Shown: positions 24,970 to 36,869, numbered from the stretch's first letter. The stretch: 64,000 nt of DNA from Calocera cornea HHB12733 (GCA_001632435.1 KV423977.1:1-64000); one strand, 5' to 3'. Notes: generated by a model not told the origin, from the letters alone. Numbers and translations: made by a program.

Positions 24970-27190
24970 ATGAGTACATCAACGCGAGATGTAAGGACAC
25001 GACTGCCTCGCATCATCCTCGCGTTCGACCTCGACAACATGTACGGTGCGTTATCATTTACTCACTCATTTTGACCGCAACTAATCTGCGTTTCCAGTGG
25101 CCTGTGAGCGACTTCGAAATCCGTCATTAATCGGCAAGCCTGTGGGAGTGCAGCAGAAGGGCCTACTGGCGACTGCGAGTTATGAGGTCCGCCTCGTTCT
25201 GCCATACCCGGAAGATCTTCATGGCTTACACCCCTCTAGGCACGCGCGTTGGGAGTGGACAAGCTTTGCTCACTGAGAGAAGCCAAACAACGATGTGCGT
25301 TGTGTTCAGCAATGAAGCATCAGCTCGAGCTCTTTCATTGATCGCGACTCCAGGTCCGTCTCTAATCCTGGTCAACGGCGAGGATTTGACGCTATATCGA
25401 TACTATTCCCGACGAGTATTCAACCTCGTTCGGTCTGCACTTGGTACATCTCCTGTTGAAAAGCTTGGCATGGACGAGCTCTTCTGTGACGTGACCGACA
25501 TGGTAACGGAGCATCTGGCCGAGCTCAAGGACACTTCTCCGCACCCTCGAGGCAGATGGTTCAGTCTCGCTGAAGTTGATCGCACTACGCCTTCGGACAA
25601 CAAGGGATTCTGGTACGATCCTTCTTCAGTATGTCCAGGGTACATCATTCCCGAGGATATAGCTACTGCCGCTGCCGACAATGGAGTTACACCTTCGACC
25701 GAGATCATCGCGGCATCACACCTCGCGAACCACATTCGACATCTCGTCCTCTCTCAAATCGGGTTAGGCTCGTCTGCCGGAATTGCATACAACAAGACAT
25801 TGGCCAAGCTCGTGGGTAACCTACACAAGCCGCATCAGCAGACTACTTTGACAGTCCATCCGGGTGCTACCGACGAATACATCAGCGTAGTGCGAGAGCT
25901 CCTGGATCCCCTTGACGCCCGCAAACTGATGGGCTTCGGCTCGAAGGTGCTACACACCCTACGCGACCATGTCACGGGCTCCGTGCGGCCATTCACGACC
26001 GACCTTGCCGTGGAAGATCGCCGCAGCGACACGCCTCTCACAGTCGGCTTCCTGAGACAGCACTTGACCAAGCAACTCTTCTGCACTCTTCTTGGAATGC
26101 AAAATGGTCAGAAGCTGTGGGATCTCCTGGATGGCAAGGACGAAGAGCCCGTCAAACCCTCGCCCGAATTCCCTCTCACCATATCAATCGAGGATTCGTT
26201 TGATGAGCGCCGCGGGATTCTCGATTGGTCAGGCGTCCTTCGGGAGATCGAGATTCTTACGAACAGTTTGTTGAGACGTCTGGAGATCGAGCTCGTGGAT
26301 GGAGGAGAAATAGAGGGTGTTAGGACAGATCCCTCTCCCTCTCAACCGCCGAGGAAATGGCAGCGTTATCCATCCCAGATCAGGCTGACGATCCGTGGCG
26401 GGCACTCTCGAGAGATTGCTTACAATGCAAATCGCGAAAGTCGCTCTGCTGCGCTACCTGTGCCCGTCTTCGATCTCGATGTGCCGCGAATTGAGCGTTC
26501 TCAAGCACTGATCCGGCAGCCACTCTCTGCACTCGCAAAGCAAATCCTGGACAAGGGTGTCGAGAGTAAGATTACGGAAAAGTATGAGATCAGCATGTAA
26601 GCCCGTATTTGAAGTGTTATGATACTGGGTTGAACTGACGCACTTCCAGTATCAACATTGCTGTCACCCACCTACAAATCACGCCACCGGAGAAAGCGAT
26701 CAATGCATACTTCTCTTCTGAGACCATTATTGGCGAGTCGTCCATGAACACTTCGCACGAGCGTTCTGCCATTGGAGTCGCGCACATCAATGGCTCGAAG
26801 CGAGCTCGCCCAAGCCATGCATCGGGGCTCGATTTTGGCATGCTCCGGGAACTACCCCCAGATATCAGGGAGGATGTGCTTCGAGAGTACGGTATCGATG
26901 CGTCGGAACTGGATCTTGAAGAACCACCAAACAAGCAGAGCAAGTCAAATTCAGTATCCGCCGCGAACACGGGCCCAGAGGATATACCCGCGGATAGCCC
27001 TTCGGAGAGGATACCCGAGATAACTTGGAACCTGCAGAACAGGACACCCGTCTCACCTTCCACTTCAGACGCTGAAACCTCCAGTTCCACCGAAGAGATC
27101 GAAACAGGTGTCACCGAGTGTGAACTATGCGGCGCTGTCATCTTCGGTTGGTCTATGGATGCACACAAGGCTTATCACGCAGGATCCTAA
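24970..27190 (+). CDS. POLI: Y-family DNA polymerase iota with ubiquitin-binding motifs
   Basis: Translesion DNA polymerase acting at damaged replication forks in the nucleus. Five exons, 24970-25045, 25098-25186, 25240-25294, 25354-26596 and 26650-27190, give 667 aa. Catalytic motifs are intact: ILAFDLDNMYVACERL (first metal-binding Asp), GVQQKGLLATASYEARALGV, CPSLILVNGEDL, and EKLGMDELFCDVTDM (Asp-Glu pair). The little-finger region follows. The C-terminus has a UBM-like helix with the Leu-Pro core, FGMLRELPPDIREDVLREYG, and a terminal CELCGAVIFGWSMDAHKAYH, which looks like a UBZ-type zinc finger. QQK and CPxLxLVNGEDL favour iota over eta. Two donors (GTCCGC after exon 2, GTGCGT after exon 3) are supported by phase and homology. 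Confidence 0.92.
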
Positions 27191-27401
27191 AGATCTATGA
27201 ATAAACGTCCGATAGACAGTTATCAGTCAATTCTACGCCCGGGCTCTTCGGCGCAGTGTTTGAAGTTGCAACGCAAATATGCATTATAATAAGATATGCT
27301 GTAAGCTATGCACTGTAAAGTGAAACCTTGCCATATGCTGATGTACCCTCGCAGGCAGTCCCGTAACCACCCTTGAGCTGTGGGACACCACCGGGATCTG
27401 T

Positions 27402-28511
27402 TCAACACGTCTTGATGCGCTTGTTCCTCGGCATGTTCATGTCATCTTTCGTATTTACGTCCTCATCTTTCTTGCCAAGACGTCGTTTGCGACAAGAATT
27501 GGCTGGAAGTGTTCTCCACACCTGTAACGAGCCTTCTTCATGTCCGGAGATCAACTCCCTCTGGAAGTCAGCGCGGTATGCGACACATTCCAAGGCACAA
27601 ACATGGATCATCTATCGCGATGCTTAGTATGACGATTTGCATGTCGAACGATATGGACGCACCTCGGTGCCATCATTTAATGCATCCTCTAACGCCGCTC
27701 GCGTGACCTTCGACCAAGCATTGGACTTGACGATAGCTGCGAGCTCCGCCAATTCATCGTTCGTCTCTGGCTCTTGCCCCCCGTGTCTTTCTCGATAAAC
27801 ATGGCGTGCACGAGCGCGCTGACCCCATGACAATTTCATATACCCCTCGTCGAGCCAGATGTTGCGCATCTGTCACCAAGTATGCATCAGCCTGTGGCCA
27901 CGCGACTGGTAACAAGCGCCTCACCTCAGGATCCTGTCTACGCCACTCCTCCGCGGTCAATGGCTCGACCTGGTGCATGCGGTATTCACCCATATATTGC
28001 CACTGGTGTTCCGCCTTCCGGACAAACAGTGGCATGCTTTCGTAGATGCCGCGATGAGAACAGAAAGCGAGCCCGTGCTCCCCAGGCCGCGAGGGCAGCT
28101 CTGGATTCCAGTCCTTCTTCATGAAGACGACATGGTCGATGTCGTGGAGCTCTTTTTTGGCCGGACCTATCTTCGGGAAAACGCTTTGGGACGAGCCACC
28201 ATAGCGCGCACTGAAGAAGCTGCGAGGGATGGTCTTCGAAGCGGTCTCGTCGTCCAGTTCAATCTTGATTGGCTTTGAACTAATCGTCGCCAATCGAGTT
28301 CTCACCGACACCTCGTCAAGAACGAATTTCTTCTCATCAAGTTCAGGCTCCAGCTTGACGACGAACGGGCTCTATTCACAAATGTAAACTTCATGAGAAC
28401 ATCGTGCTTGCAGTACAATGCGCACCTCGGTTCCTCTCTCCACCTTTTGGTCTCGCCCGTTCGCACGAACTCCGCGTCTAGCTGCTCGACCCGACATCGC
28501 TTGGTGTACAC
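27402..28511 (-). CDS. DUF6697-type protein (basidiomycete-specific), 5' end unresolved
   Basis: Minus-strand exons 27611-27402, 27869-27663 and 28371-27925 join in phase 0. They carry FFSARYGGSSQSVFPKIGP, DHVVFMKKDWNPELPSRPGEHG, HQWQYMGEYRMHQVEPLTAE and MIHVCALECVAYRADFQREL, the order I know from the DUF6697 family of Agaricomycotina. The biochemical role is unknown. An upstream coding block at 28511-28426 ends at a clear donor but fits the next exon only in a second frame or with an alternative acceptor. The start codon was therefore not found and the given 5' limit is approximate. The gene is convergent with POLI, 211 bp away. Confidence 0.65.
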
Positions 28512-28646
28512 CTCCCGCGCTTCCTGCCCTTCGATGCCAATGATTATGGATGAGAGAGAGTTTAGAATGGAACTAGGACGAAACGCGACGCGTTCGCGGA
28601 ATGATCACGAGAATGGACCCTGTTAGCGTAGTTACCGCAACAGCAG

Positions 28647-28976
28647 TCACTGCAGCCTCCAGGACCGGGAGCGAGCAGGTTCACCATTGACTTCGTCAAC
28701 TGGGTTTCTTTTGCTGGAAAAGTCACATCCACTTAACCGAACGACGTGACACTCCAGGACAAAACTGCCCGACATGGGCAGGCCGCCGTGTCTTCCTGCA
28801 ACATCAGGGAGCAGCCCTGCTTGTGCTGTATGGCCTGAGAAGCCACTGATACGTCGTGGATCTACACTTCCAAACACCGTCGAGAAGCGTCGTATCCGAG
28901 TCGCTGGCACAGTGGACGGGTTGTGATGGTGGCCCAGATTACCTTCGATCTCGTAGATAGAACAGTTACATAGCAT
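28647..28976 (-). CDS. Possible coding exon of unknown gene (may belong to the DUF6697 gene)
   Basis: An open minus-strand frame beginning MLCNCSIYEIEGNLG contains a protein-like stretch, RISGFSGHTAQAGLLPDVAG followed by GSFVLECHVVRLSG. It lies between the REC8 stop and the DUF6697 gene, in the same direction as both. It could be a 5' exon of the latter, an independent small gene, or chance. I recognise no family. Confidence 0.3.
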   Translation of the reverse strand: MLCNCSIYEIEGNLGHHHNPSTVPATRIRRFSTVFGSVDPRRISGFSGHTAQAGLLPDVAGRHGGLPMSGSFVLECHVVRLSGCDFSSKRNPVDEVNGEPARSRSWRLQ

Positions 28977-29205
28977 TATATGAGTCTCTGCATTACACAC
29001 AGCCGCTCATGCTACCTACTTCCTCATGGGTAATAGGGAGAACCCAGCGCATAATAGTCGAGGATACGATAGGGAAAAGTACAAAGTAAGAGTATAAGTC
29101 ATCGTATCAACCCATGCTAGTACACGTCTGTGATTGCTGATAGGAGCGTCCAGAGGTTGTCTTGAGAATAAAGAGGTTGACAGTGGTTACATGAATCACA
29201 GTTTT

Positions 29206-32200
29206 TCAGATGATCTGGATGTTGATGTCTCCGTATGGCACGGGCTGATCCAGTTGGATGAAGCTCTTAGTCGCCAGCACTATCCATCAAGACATCAGTC
29301 AAAGCTCCGCGAGTACATCCACCATGGCCCCAGGAGTAAAACCAGTGTCACAAACGCACCCAGGCAGTTGTAAAAGGCATTAGCAGCGACGTGCCGTGAT
29401 TTAGCATATGCGGGCAAGACTCCGTCCAGGGTGACTTTAGCAGAACCGACGCCAGCAGGAAGACCACGCTGCGCCACATTGTGTTCCGCCTTGATGTACC
29501 TGCAGAGCGGCTGTCCAGTCAGCTCATGGATTAAAACCGGATCATAAAGTGCACGAGCTCTAGGAAGTTGAACGAGTTTCGCTCCAGCGTCGCCAGCGAA
29601 TCGGGATCTTGAGACTGCGACTGGGTTTGAGACTGGGTTTGAATTTGCGCAGTCTCTGTATGGATTCCTGAGCATGTCTCTTATGTAAATGATGAAATAC
29701 ACGTACCATTGAATCCGGGAAAATCTTCGATGGGCCCATCTGGACCGCCGATAGAGCGTTTCGGAGTCGACCCAAGATCCGAAGGGATCAAGGAACCCTC
29801 GCGACTGCCTTGCCTCACCCTTCACATAGGAGGTCAGCGCAACTTACCATGGGGCATTGCTATTCACCTCATATCGGCAGCATTGATCTCCGCACTGGGG
29901 GAGAACCCGCTTCGTGGCCCATCGCTTGATCTCGCGCCGCCCATGCTGAATGGCGCCCACGAAGAACTGCTTGGGTGGCCGTCGATGTCGACATTGTCCC
30001 ATGGGAAGGAATTGCTCTTCTGACTGATATCGTGAAGAATAGATGCACCACGAGCTTGTTCAACCTATAGATATGTCAGGCTGCTGACTTTTCTTGAGGG
30101 CAGGGAGGGCATACCGAGCTGATGGACTGTCGCAGAATGCTCTTCGGAGTCCTCATTTGCGGAATATCTCCATCGGGGTTCATGCCATCCATGCCTGTCA
30201 CATATCAGCTTTGATTAGACTCTAGTGATTGATTGCTGACCGTTCTCTCCCCAACCCTGTGCCTGACCCCATCCGCCTTCGCCACGCAGATCCATATCCA
30301 TCATGAGTTCATCGTCAGGGAACACTACCATGCCACGACCATCTTCAACTTCCTGTACCCCATCAATGCGGCGACGCACAGCGCGCTCCTCTACAAAGCA
30401 ATGCTCAGTATTCGCAGCGCGACTCAAAATAGTTGTTCTTTACCCTCGAAGGATTCCTCTGCCCAGCGCCTCTTCCGTGCTTCCTGGTTCATCTCGATGA
30501 CGTTCACAAAGCAGTCTCGCAACTCCGGCGCATCATCTTGGTCGAGATCAGGATAACTCGGATGTCGACGAAGAGATAAACGTACACCCATCTGGGATAT
30601 CCTTCTCGAGCAGAGCTATCACCCAAGACTTGGCGGCCTTGCTCTTTTGTTCGGCCCTGGCTGCCAGCATAGTCTCCATGTAGCCCTCGCTAAGAGAAGG
30701 GTCAGCATGCACTAAGTGACGGATTGCGCAGTAATACCGATTTGCCACCAGTTCTGCATCAGTCAGCTCAGTGCGGGCATCCAACAAGAGCCTGACACGT
30801 TTCTTCTTCTTCTTGGCGCCTTCGAGCTCCTCTCCAGGACGCTTACCACCAGGCGGAAGATCGTCAAGATTGTCTGCGCTCGGAGGACTCTCCTGAGAGT
30901 GTGTCAAGGACGGCGTGCGTTCGTGGCGAGGTTGCCCGTCGTCGTCTACCATCACCTGCATAGTTGTATTAGCCTGAAGGGTGCATAGCCGGAGATAAAG
31001 CAGTATAAGCACCAGATTCCCGAGATTGTTTGCCTTTCGGCGGTGACCAGCAGCCAGATCCTTTCTGATGGCAGAAGAGAGGTGATCCGAAGGCGTACCG
31101 GGAGGACCGTCAAGTCCCTGTAAATCATTGCCGTACAGACCAAGATCAATCTGCCCGTCTTGCCTTTAAGATCATCAGTCTTGACCCGTGCCATAGTAGG
31201 AAAAGACTTACCCGCCATTGGCATCACCCCATCCCTGTCCTCCCCATCCATCGTCTTCAAGACCAAGACCGAGATCGATGCGTCCGTCTTCTCCGACAGC
31301 GCCACCGTCCAATCCCAGGTCGAAGTCCATGTTGAACGGCACATTGCCAGAGCTGCTCGTTGCATGGCCAGCGCCAGTACGCGAGGAGCGCGGGGCAACG
31401 GAGGACGAAGAAGGGTCTCCGCCTGCGCCGGGAACGAAGTCGAAGGAGAAATCATAGTCACGTACGCTTAAGGGATCGGCACCCTCCAGCAGGTGGGACT
31501 CGTCGAGCGTGATATCCCGTGGATCACCTAGACGATCGGTACGTTGGTTCAGTGAACTACCCACCAGAATCAGGAGAGCATACTGCGTCTGTTAACAGCA
31601 GGACTGATGACGCCAAGTTCCGCGCCCCACTCCTACACACAAGTAAGCTCACGTCAGGCACCGCGAACTGTAGCGATAAGCCACCTTGCTCATGGAAGCG
31701 AAGTTGAGGGCAAAGTCGAAATTGAAGTCGATACCAGTCCTTTCGCCCGCAGCTGGCAGTGTAATCGCATCCGGTCTGTTGTGTTGTCCGGTGATAAGTG
31801 CTACGTCAAGTGTATATGCATATAACTCACTTCACAGTGCTCTGCACCATCTCGAGAGTGATCGCGCCGCTCTCAGCATACATCGCGTTTACAGCTTTCT
31901 TCAGATTGGTAAATGTATGGGTGACATCTGCCGCCCATATATCGTGTCTCGCATGATAGACGCTGTATAAAGAGCATTAGACACTGGTCAGCATATATGC
32001 GCGTACATGCTGGGGCGCACCGAATGACGCCGACCATCAGGTTCGCACTCAACCTCAGAGCGAGTGGCTCGGGCGGGGAACTGATCATCTCGCATAGCTG
32101 AGGAATATCGGCGGAGAGGATGCCCTTGCGAGGCAGCTTGCGGAGTGCAGACTTGGAACCGAGGGTCGCCGCCAGCCTGGTACACGCGTCAGACGACGGG

Positions 32201-32282
32201 AGAAGGGGGCGGACGGAGAGCCGTACCATATAAGACCAAAGCCAGAGTCACGCCTCTGCAGCAGCTCCGGAGTGAAGAACAT
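29206..32282 (-). CDS. REC8: Meiotic cohesin kleisin Rec8 (Rad21/Rec8 family)
   Basis: Kleisin subunit that closes the Smc1-Smc3 cohesin ring in meiosis. It starts at 32282 with MFFTPELLQRRDSGFGLIW. The first exon is 32282-32227, and the next continues LAATLGSKSALRKLPRKGIL, DIPQLCEMI and PLALRLSANLMVGVIRVYHA. This is the Rad21/Rec8 N-terminal domain that binds Smc3; the MFFT and GFGLIWLAATLGSK wording points to Rec8 rather than Rad21. The middle is acidic and glycine-rich (FDLGLDGG, DLGLGLEDDGWGGQ) and holds a basic patch, KKKKKRVRLLLDARTELTDA. The C-terminal winged helix that binds Smc1 is VTLDGVLPAYAKSRHVAANA plus the last exon 29265-29206, QPVPYGDINIQII. About ten small introns are needed; central splice sites were not all fixed. 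Confidence 0.85.
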
Positions 32283-33115
32283 GTCGGGGAGCTGGGCGGG
32301 CGCGTTGGTCCTGAGAGGGCAGGGAGGTGGAGAGGGGAGACAGAGAGGAGGCACGAGCGAGACGCGACATCGCGGCGAAGGAAACGCGCTCCATATATAC
32401 GCAGCGTCTGAATTAGGAGTGTGAAGAGTAGCCTGAGGAGCAGCGAGACTGGAACAGAGGCGCGCTCGGGGAAGCGCGTCTTATGTGAGGATCGTGAAGA
32501 GTCAGCAGAATGGGCAGCTTCATTCGGGGGATCGCCCAAAGAGTCCGGGGCACCCTCATTCCAAGTTATTCCAGGCCAGGTTCTTCAATCGATTGGTAGT
32601 TGAAAGCGTCTCCTCAGTCATAGTTCGATGAAAGAGAGACTGCTCCTTGCACCCAATGACATCGTTATCCATGGATGACACCTTCTGACAGTAGTTCACA
32701 CGGACTAGCCCGCAATCAGCCCGATGCGCAGGGCGTTCAGATAGTAAGTAATAGTTCAAGCGGCCAACTCTAGTCTGCTCGTGGGTTCCAACTGGGCGAT
32801 ACCAAGATTCAATCATACGAGCTGATATAATTGACAGCTAATATGCAGTTATATTCCAAGAAGAACATGATAGTTATTGATTGGTAGAGATTGCCCCACA
32901 AAGTTCGAGAGCAGGCGTCGGCATGAGCGCTTATAGTTAGGGAGGTGCTGCGAGGGTCCTCATGAGCACGGGTACGGAATCGATTCAAGCCACATAGACA
33001 GAGAACTGTACAGCACCATAAATGCTTCCGTTCACTTTCGCTCGTCTGCGACCTGCTAGTCGACGCCTACTGCACGACCCTCAGCCGTTCTACTCGCGCA
33101 CCTCCGACATTCACC
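32283..33115. other. Divergent promoter region of REC8 and uS17
   Basis: The 833 bp between the two start codons contain no convincing gene. The stretch just upstream of the uS17 start is pyrimidine-rich (ttccgttcactttcgctcg), as is usual for ribosomal protein genes. Confidence 0.5.
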
Positions 33116-33793
33116 ATGGCTGAGCAGGTACGTTCGCTATGATATGGTCGCGACAGATTACTGACCCACTGCCGTAGATTGAGAAGGCCTACCAGCAGCA
33201 GCACCTCTTCCAAAACGCCAAGCGCGGTACGCACTGCTGTCCCCAGTTGAAGTCCACGGCGTGCTGATCATGTATGTGTTGTGAATAGTGGGCGGCAAGG
33301 TCTCGACGAAGACCAAGCGGTGGTACAAGGATGTAGGCTTGGGCTTCAAGACCCCTGCTGACGCGATCAACGGCACCTACATCGGTACGTTGGCGTGTAC
33401 ATGCGTTCATGAGTTCGTGCTCACGCTCGGGGTTCGTAGACAAGAAGTGCCCTTTCACTGGCGATGTCTCCATCCGCGGCCGTATCCTCACCGGCCGTGT
33501 TATCTCCACGAAGATGACCCGTACCCTCATCATCCGGAGAGATTACCTCCACTACATCCCCAAATACAGTGCGCAGCATACTCCAAGAGTTCTACCCCAT
33601 TATTGACACAGCTTCAGACCGTTACGAAAAGCGCCACAAGAACCTCGCGGCGCACGTCTCCCCTGCCTTCCGTGTCGAAATCGGTGACGTGGTGACAGTC
33701 GGTCAGTGCCGCCCGTTATCCAAGACCGTCCGTTTCAACGTCCTCCGTGTTGCGAAGAACAAGGCAGCGTCCAAGACCTTCACGAAGTTCTGA
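33116..33793 (+). CDS. RPS11: 40S ribosomal protein S11 (uS17)
   Basis: Cytosolic small-subunit protein that binds 18S rRNA. Five exons, 33116-33127, 33178-33226, 33289-33384, 33440-33568 and 33618-33793, give 153 aa in phase. The sequence runs [48 protein letters not shown], then [20 protein letters not shown] and [20 protein letters not shown], the signature of eukaryotic uS17. The very short first exon (MAEQ) and short introns are typical of fungal ribosomal protein genes. The yeast homologue is RPS11A/B. Confidence 0.97.
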
Positions 33794-34240
33794 GGGAGTT
33801 GGTCGTGCTTGGAATCTGGGGTAGAGGATGTTGCTGCACATAGGTGTGGGCCGGCGTGTTCGGCGTCTTAGGCTAGTCGGATGCGCTGCATGTTGTAGTG
33901 GGTTTATGCAACTCTTATGAGCCTATGGTCATGGCTTGAACTCCATACTCGAGCGCCGTTGCGTGTCTTCGACCCGTGTGCGTATGAGGCGTTTGGGACA
34001 GTGAGCTGCTTAGATCACATCTCGTATTTTGCGAAGTTTGCCTATCGAGTTCGGCTCCGGCCCGAATTTCGTCGCACAAGTTGGCCGGACGGAGCACCGC
34101 TTTCCCTTTGCTCCGACAACGAAGCAACGAAAGAAGCAATGACTGGTCTTGGCGTGACTCGTATGGTAGTCCGATTGGCAATAAATCGTTTTTCTCGCGC
34201 CCTTTGGAGAGCTCATTCCTGATCTGGCCCAAACCTCGCG
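33794..34240. other. Intergenic; no gene seen
   Basis: 3' flank of the uS17 gene and upstream region of the DJ-1-like gene. Short open frames only. Confidence 0.5.
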
Positions 34241-34854
34241 ATGGCTGCCTCCGATGCGACGACTGTTTATTGTCTGGTCTTCGAGTAAGGCGCATGCTCA
34301 CAACCGTTCGTTTGTCATGGTCTGACCGAGCTGGCTAGCCATTGCGGATTCCCGGTCCGACCGGTCAATTATGTCTACTTCTTCGATGTACTTGGGCCAA
34401 AGTACGCAATCAAGACTGTCTCAGTGCAGGCTACAAAGACCATAAAGGACACCAAGTTCCAGAACCGCTTCGCGCCTTCTGCGCGCGAAGCCGTTGAATA
34501 TGAGGCCGATCTCCTACTTGCAGACCTACAGGATCTCGCCGAGTATGTATACATGGATCTGCACTCCGGCGGCCAATAACGCGTGGCTGTAGGATCAACA
34601 TCATCTGCATCCCCGGAGGCGAACTTGGTGCTCCACGTCTCGCCAGTTCCCAGTCCTTGGGAGTCGCTCTGAGGCCAATTATCGACAAGGCGAGATGGAT
34701 AATAACCGAAGGGCTTGGGTCAACTGTACTTGCTGCGGCCGGTTTGTTGGATGGCAGGAGAGCTTTGGTCACCCTGGCTGGATTGGCTGGGGCGAAACAG
34801 GACTGTATGCATCTTCCACTGGTACTGCTCGAGCACCTAACGCGTCGCATGTAG
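34241..34854 (+). CDS. DJ-1/PfpI-like protein lacking the usual nucleophile cysteine
   Basis: Three exons, 34241-34284, 34339-34542 and 34593-34854, join in phase and give 169 aa, shorter than the usual 190-230. Family features are NYVYFFDVLGP near the N-terminus, INIICIPGGELGAPRLA (the PGG loop) and RWIITEGLGSTVLAAAGLLD followed by GRRA, the nucleophile-elbow region. Where typical members have a Cys (as in SVCTGA), this sequence has TEGLGS, so the classical Cys-dependent chemistry seems absent. The C-terminal 35 residues after GRRA do not resemble the family. The gene may be truncated or mis-spliced, and it could be decaying. It abuts the interrupted SUKH gene. Confidence 0.55.
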
Positions 34855-34943
34855 ATCCTACCGTGGACTGGGGGACTGACCGATTCTTTAGACCCATGGG
34901 GAAGATCCTTCATGAACGTAGGGGTGTTTCATCTAGCCCTCAT

Positions 34944-36232
34944 ATGATGACAGTCTCACGCATATATCCAGAGAAGTTCATCATGTCGGACAACCTCGGT
35001 CGTCCGGCACCAGCGTATGAAAGTGCGGCAGCGAGACTTAATGCCAATTTCTTCAAGTCAGTGGTTGAGAGGGGCGAGAACCTGATTGAGGCGATCCCTC
35101 CTCCGCCCACGTTGTCAAGAGGTGCAGAAGGGCCTCAGTATACCGCCATCACCGATGCCCAGGTGGCCGATCTGACGAATAGCATTAAGACTGAGCGGGA
35201 GGACCCACAGCTCATACGGATAGCCGAAGACTTTGCCATTCGTCTGGCCAGCGAAGGGTATGTGGAAGATTGCAATGGTAAGCGAATGCCATTGCGCAGT
35301 AGTGCCCAAGGGTGTGACTCCTTCGAACACAGTGATTGTCACGGAGCTCCTGAATCACCAGTCGGATGCCCTGAATCCTCTGATCAAGCGGGGCCTAGAG
35401 ATGATATGGCATACTGCTGGACCACGCCCGGAGACGCCGTATCCACAACCCACCGATGCGGAGCTCGCCAGTATGGAGGAAGAACAGCGCTATCACGACC
35501 TGCGGGAACGCAGCATGGTGTCGATCTCCAATTTCAGCGAGGTTCCTTTCGCACAGCTTGCACCAGATCAGGTTGGAGTGCTCGCTACAGCGTTCGCAGC
35601 TGTTCAGCATCGTGAGAAACGAAAGCTGATCAAGCGGGTGGAGCTCGGTGGGGGAGCGTCCGCTACAAGCTACGACGAAGGCCCCATTAGCATGCCCACA
35701 GAGGATGAGGAGCGTCGCGGCTTGGGTGCATTCCGAAACTACATGTCGAGGCGTGACGAAGACGACAGTCCGTTAAACATTAAGCTTCTGATTGTGTACA
35801 GCAACCTGGCGCTGAAGTACGGGCTGGAGGAGGAAGGGAAGCGCTGGCTGGAGCTGTGTCTCCAGGAAGCGCTCAAGACGACGTCGAGCTGGCTAACGCT
35901 CGCCTCCCTGGCGAACGGCCGGTATACGAGCGTAGAGCTCGGCAAAGGCGCACTCCAGCGGCTGACCGGCACTACCCAGGCGGTTGCACATCGAGCGGCG
36001 CAAGAGATCGCAGCAGCCCTGCGCGACAGATGGCAGGCAGGCGAACAGAGACCGTTCGCCTCGCTGTCCTGGCCCGAGCTCCTACAACGCATCCAAGATG
36101 GCCAGGTCGAGACGCGCGAAGCGCACGACGGGCGGTACCTCCGACAGCCAGCGCCCGAGCAGGCCATCGCCGCCGCCGAAGCGCGGCTCGGTGTGACCCT
36201 CCCCTCGGACTACAAAGCCTTCCTGCGTACCA
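34944..36232 (+). pseudogene. 5' part of an SMI1/KNR4 (SUKH) domain gene split by a transposon
   Basis: The frame starts at one of the ATGs at 34944, 34947 or 34983 (SRIYPEKFIMSDNLGRPAPA). It crosses one intron near 35262-35310, whose exact donor is unclear, and runs on through TPSNTVIVTELLNHQSDALN. It reaches the SUKH domain near 36150: AIAAAEARLGVTLPSDYKAF then LRT. At 36233 homology stops in mid-domain and the frame runs 21 more codons of transposon sequence to a stop at 36297. The rest of the domain is at 48694-49105. SMI1/KNR4 proteins regulate cell-wall assembly in yeast; the role here is inferred. A truncated chimeric protein could still be made. Confidence 0.82.
36231..36232. repeat. 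Target-site duplication, left copy (CA)
   Basis: The dinucleotide CA directly precedes the element's terminal CATCAGC. The matching CA is at 48694-48695. Removing the element plus one CA restores an uninterrupted SUKH reading frame. Confidence 0.75.
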
Positions 36233-36239
36233 CATCAGC
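36233..36239 (+). repeat. Left terminal inverted repeat
   Basis: CATCAGC, the exact reverse complement of 48687-48693. Similarity beyond 7 bp is weak but resumes as gGCTCC / aGCTCC about 17-24 bp in. Confidence 0.75.
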
Positions 36240-36510
36240 GGTTTTCAACGCGGCTCCGGAGCACTCTGAAGGCCTGAGGAGCACTGGAGCAACATGAGAC
36301 GGGTCCCCTCTCTAGAGCCAGTGGGAGCGGTCGTGGAGCGCGCGTTTGGCTCCCAAGCGCTCCTTGAACGGCTTGTTTCTCTGAGGTGCTCTGCGCCTCC
36401 TGATCTGTCTGAGTGCTCCAGGAGGCTTCGTGCATACTATGGCTACTATGGGAGCTGCAGGTATAACACATATAATCGCATTGAAACTGTATGTACATTA
36501 GCTAAATCAT

Positions 36511-36687
36511 GTTCGATTTGGGGTTGTGCACCACCGCTCTGCCCCTTCCTCGCCCACATATCATCCGATGTTTCTGTTCGATTTGGGGTTGTGCCGTGCT
36601 CCAATTGACCGCAGGCAGCTGATTCAATGTATCAGTTGTATTGTCACTGCATTGGCCGTTGGACTTACGCAGCCATTCGATTTGGGG
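36511..36687 (+). repeat. Left subterminal repeat cluster (three TTCGATTTGGGG)
   Basis: Perfect 12-mers at 36512-36523, 36577-36588 and 36676-36687, all in the same orientation. The first two share a 19-bp block, GTTCGATTTGGGGTTGTGC. They are probable transposase-binding sites. A second short motif, GGAGCACT, lies nearer the end at 36258 and 36278, and inverted at 36412. Confidence 0.85.
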
Positions 36688-36869
36688 CTCCTCTGTCTAT
36701 AATCCGGGCCGAGCATAGTACGGGTCAGCAACAACTCATTTGACGAAGAACATAGTACTGACCACTGTTCCGGTAGCTAGCGCAGGAAATCATCGTCGGA
36801 CATGAGCGGCATAACAGATTCTTCTTCCTGTTCGGTAGATACACCGGCACGGTAACTGTTGTATAGCTT

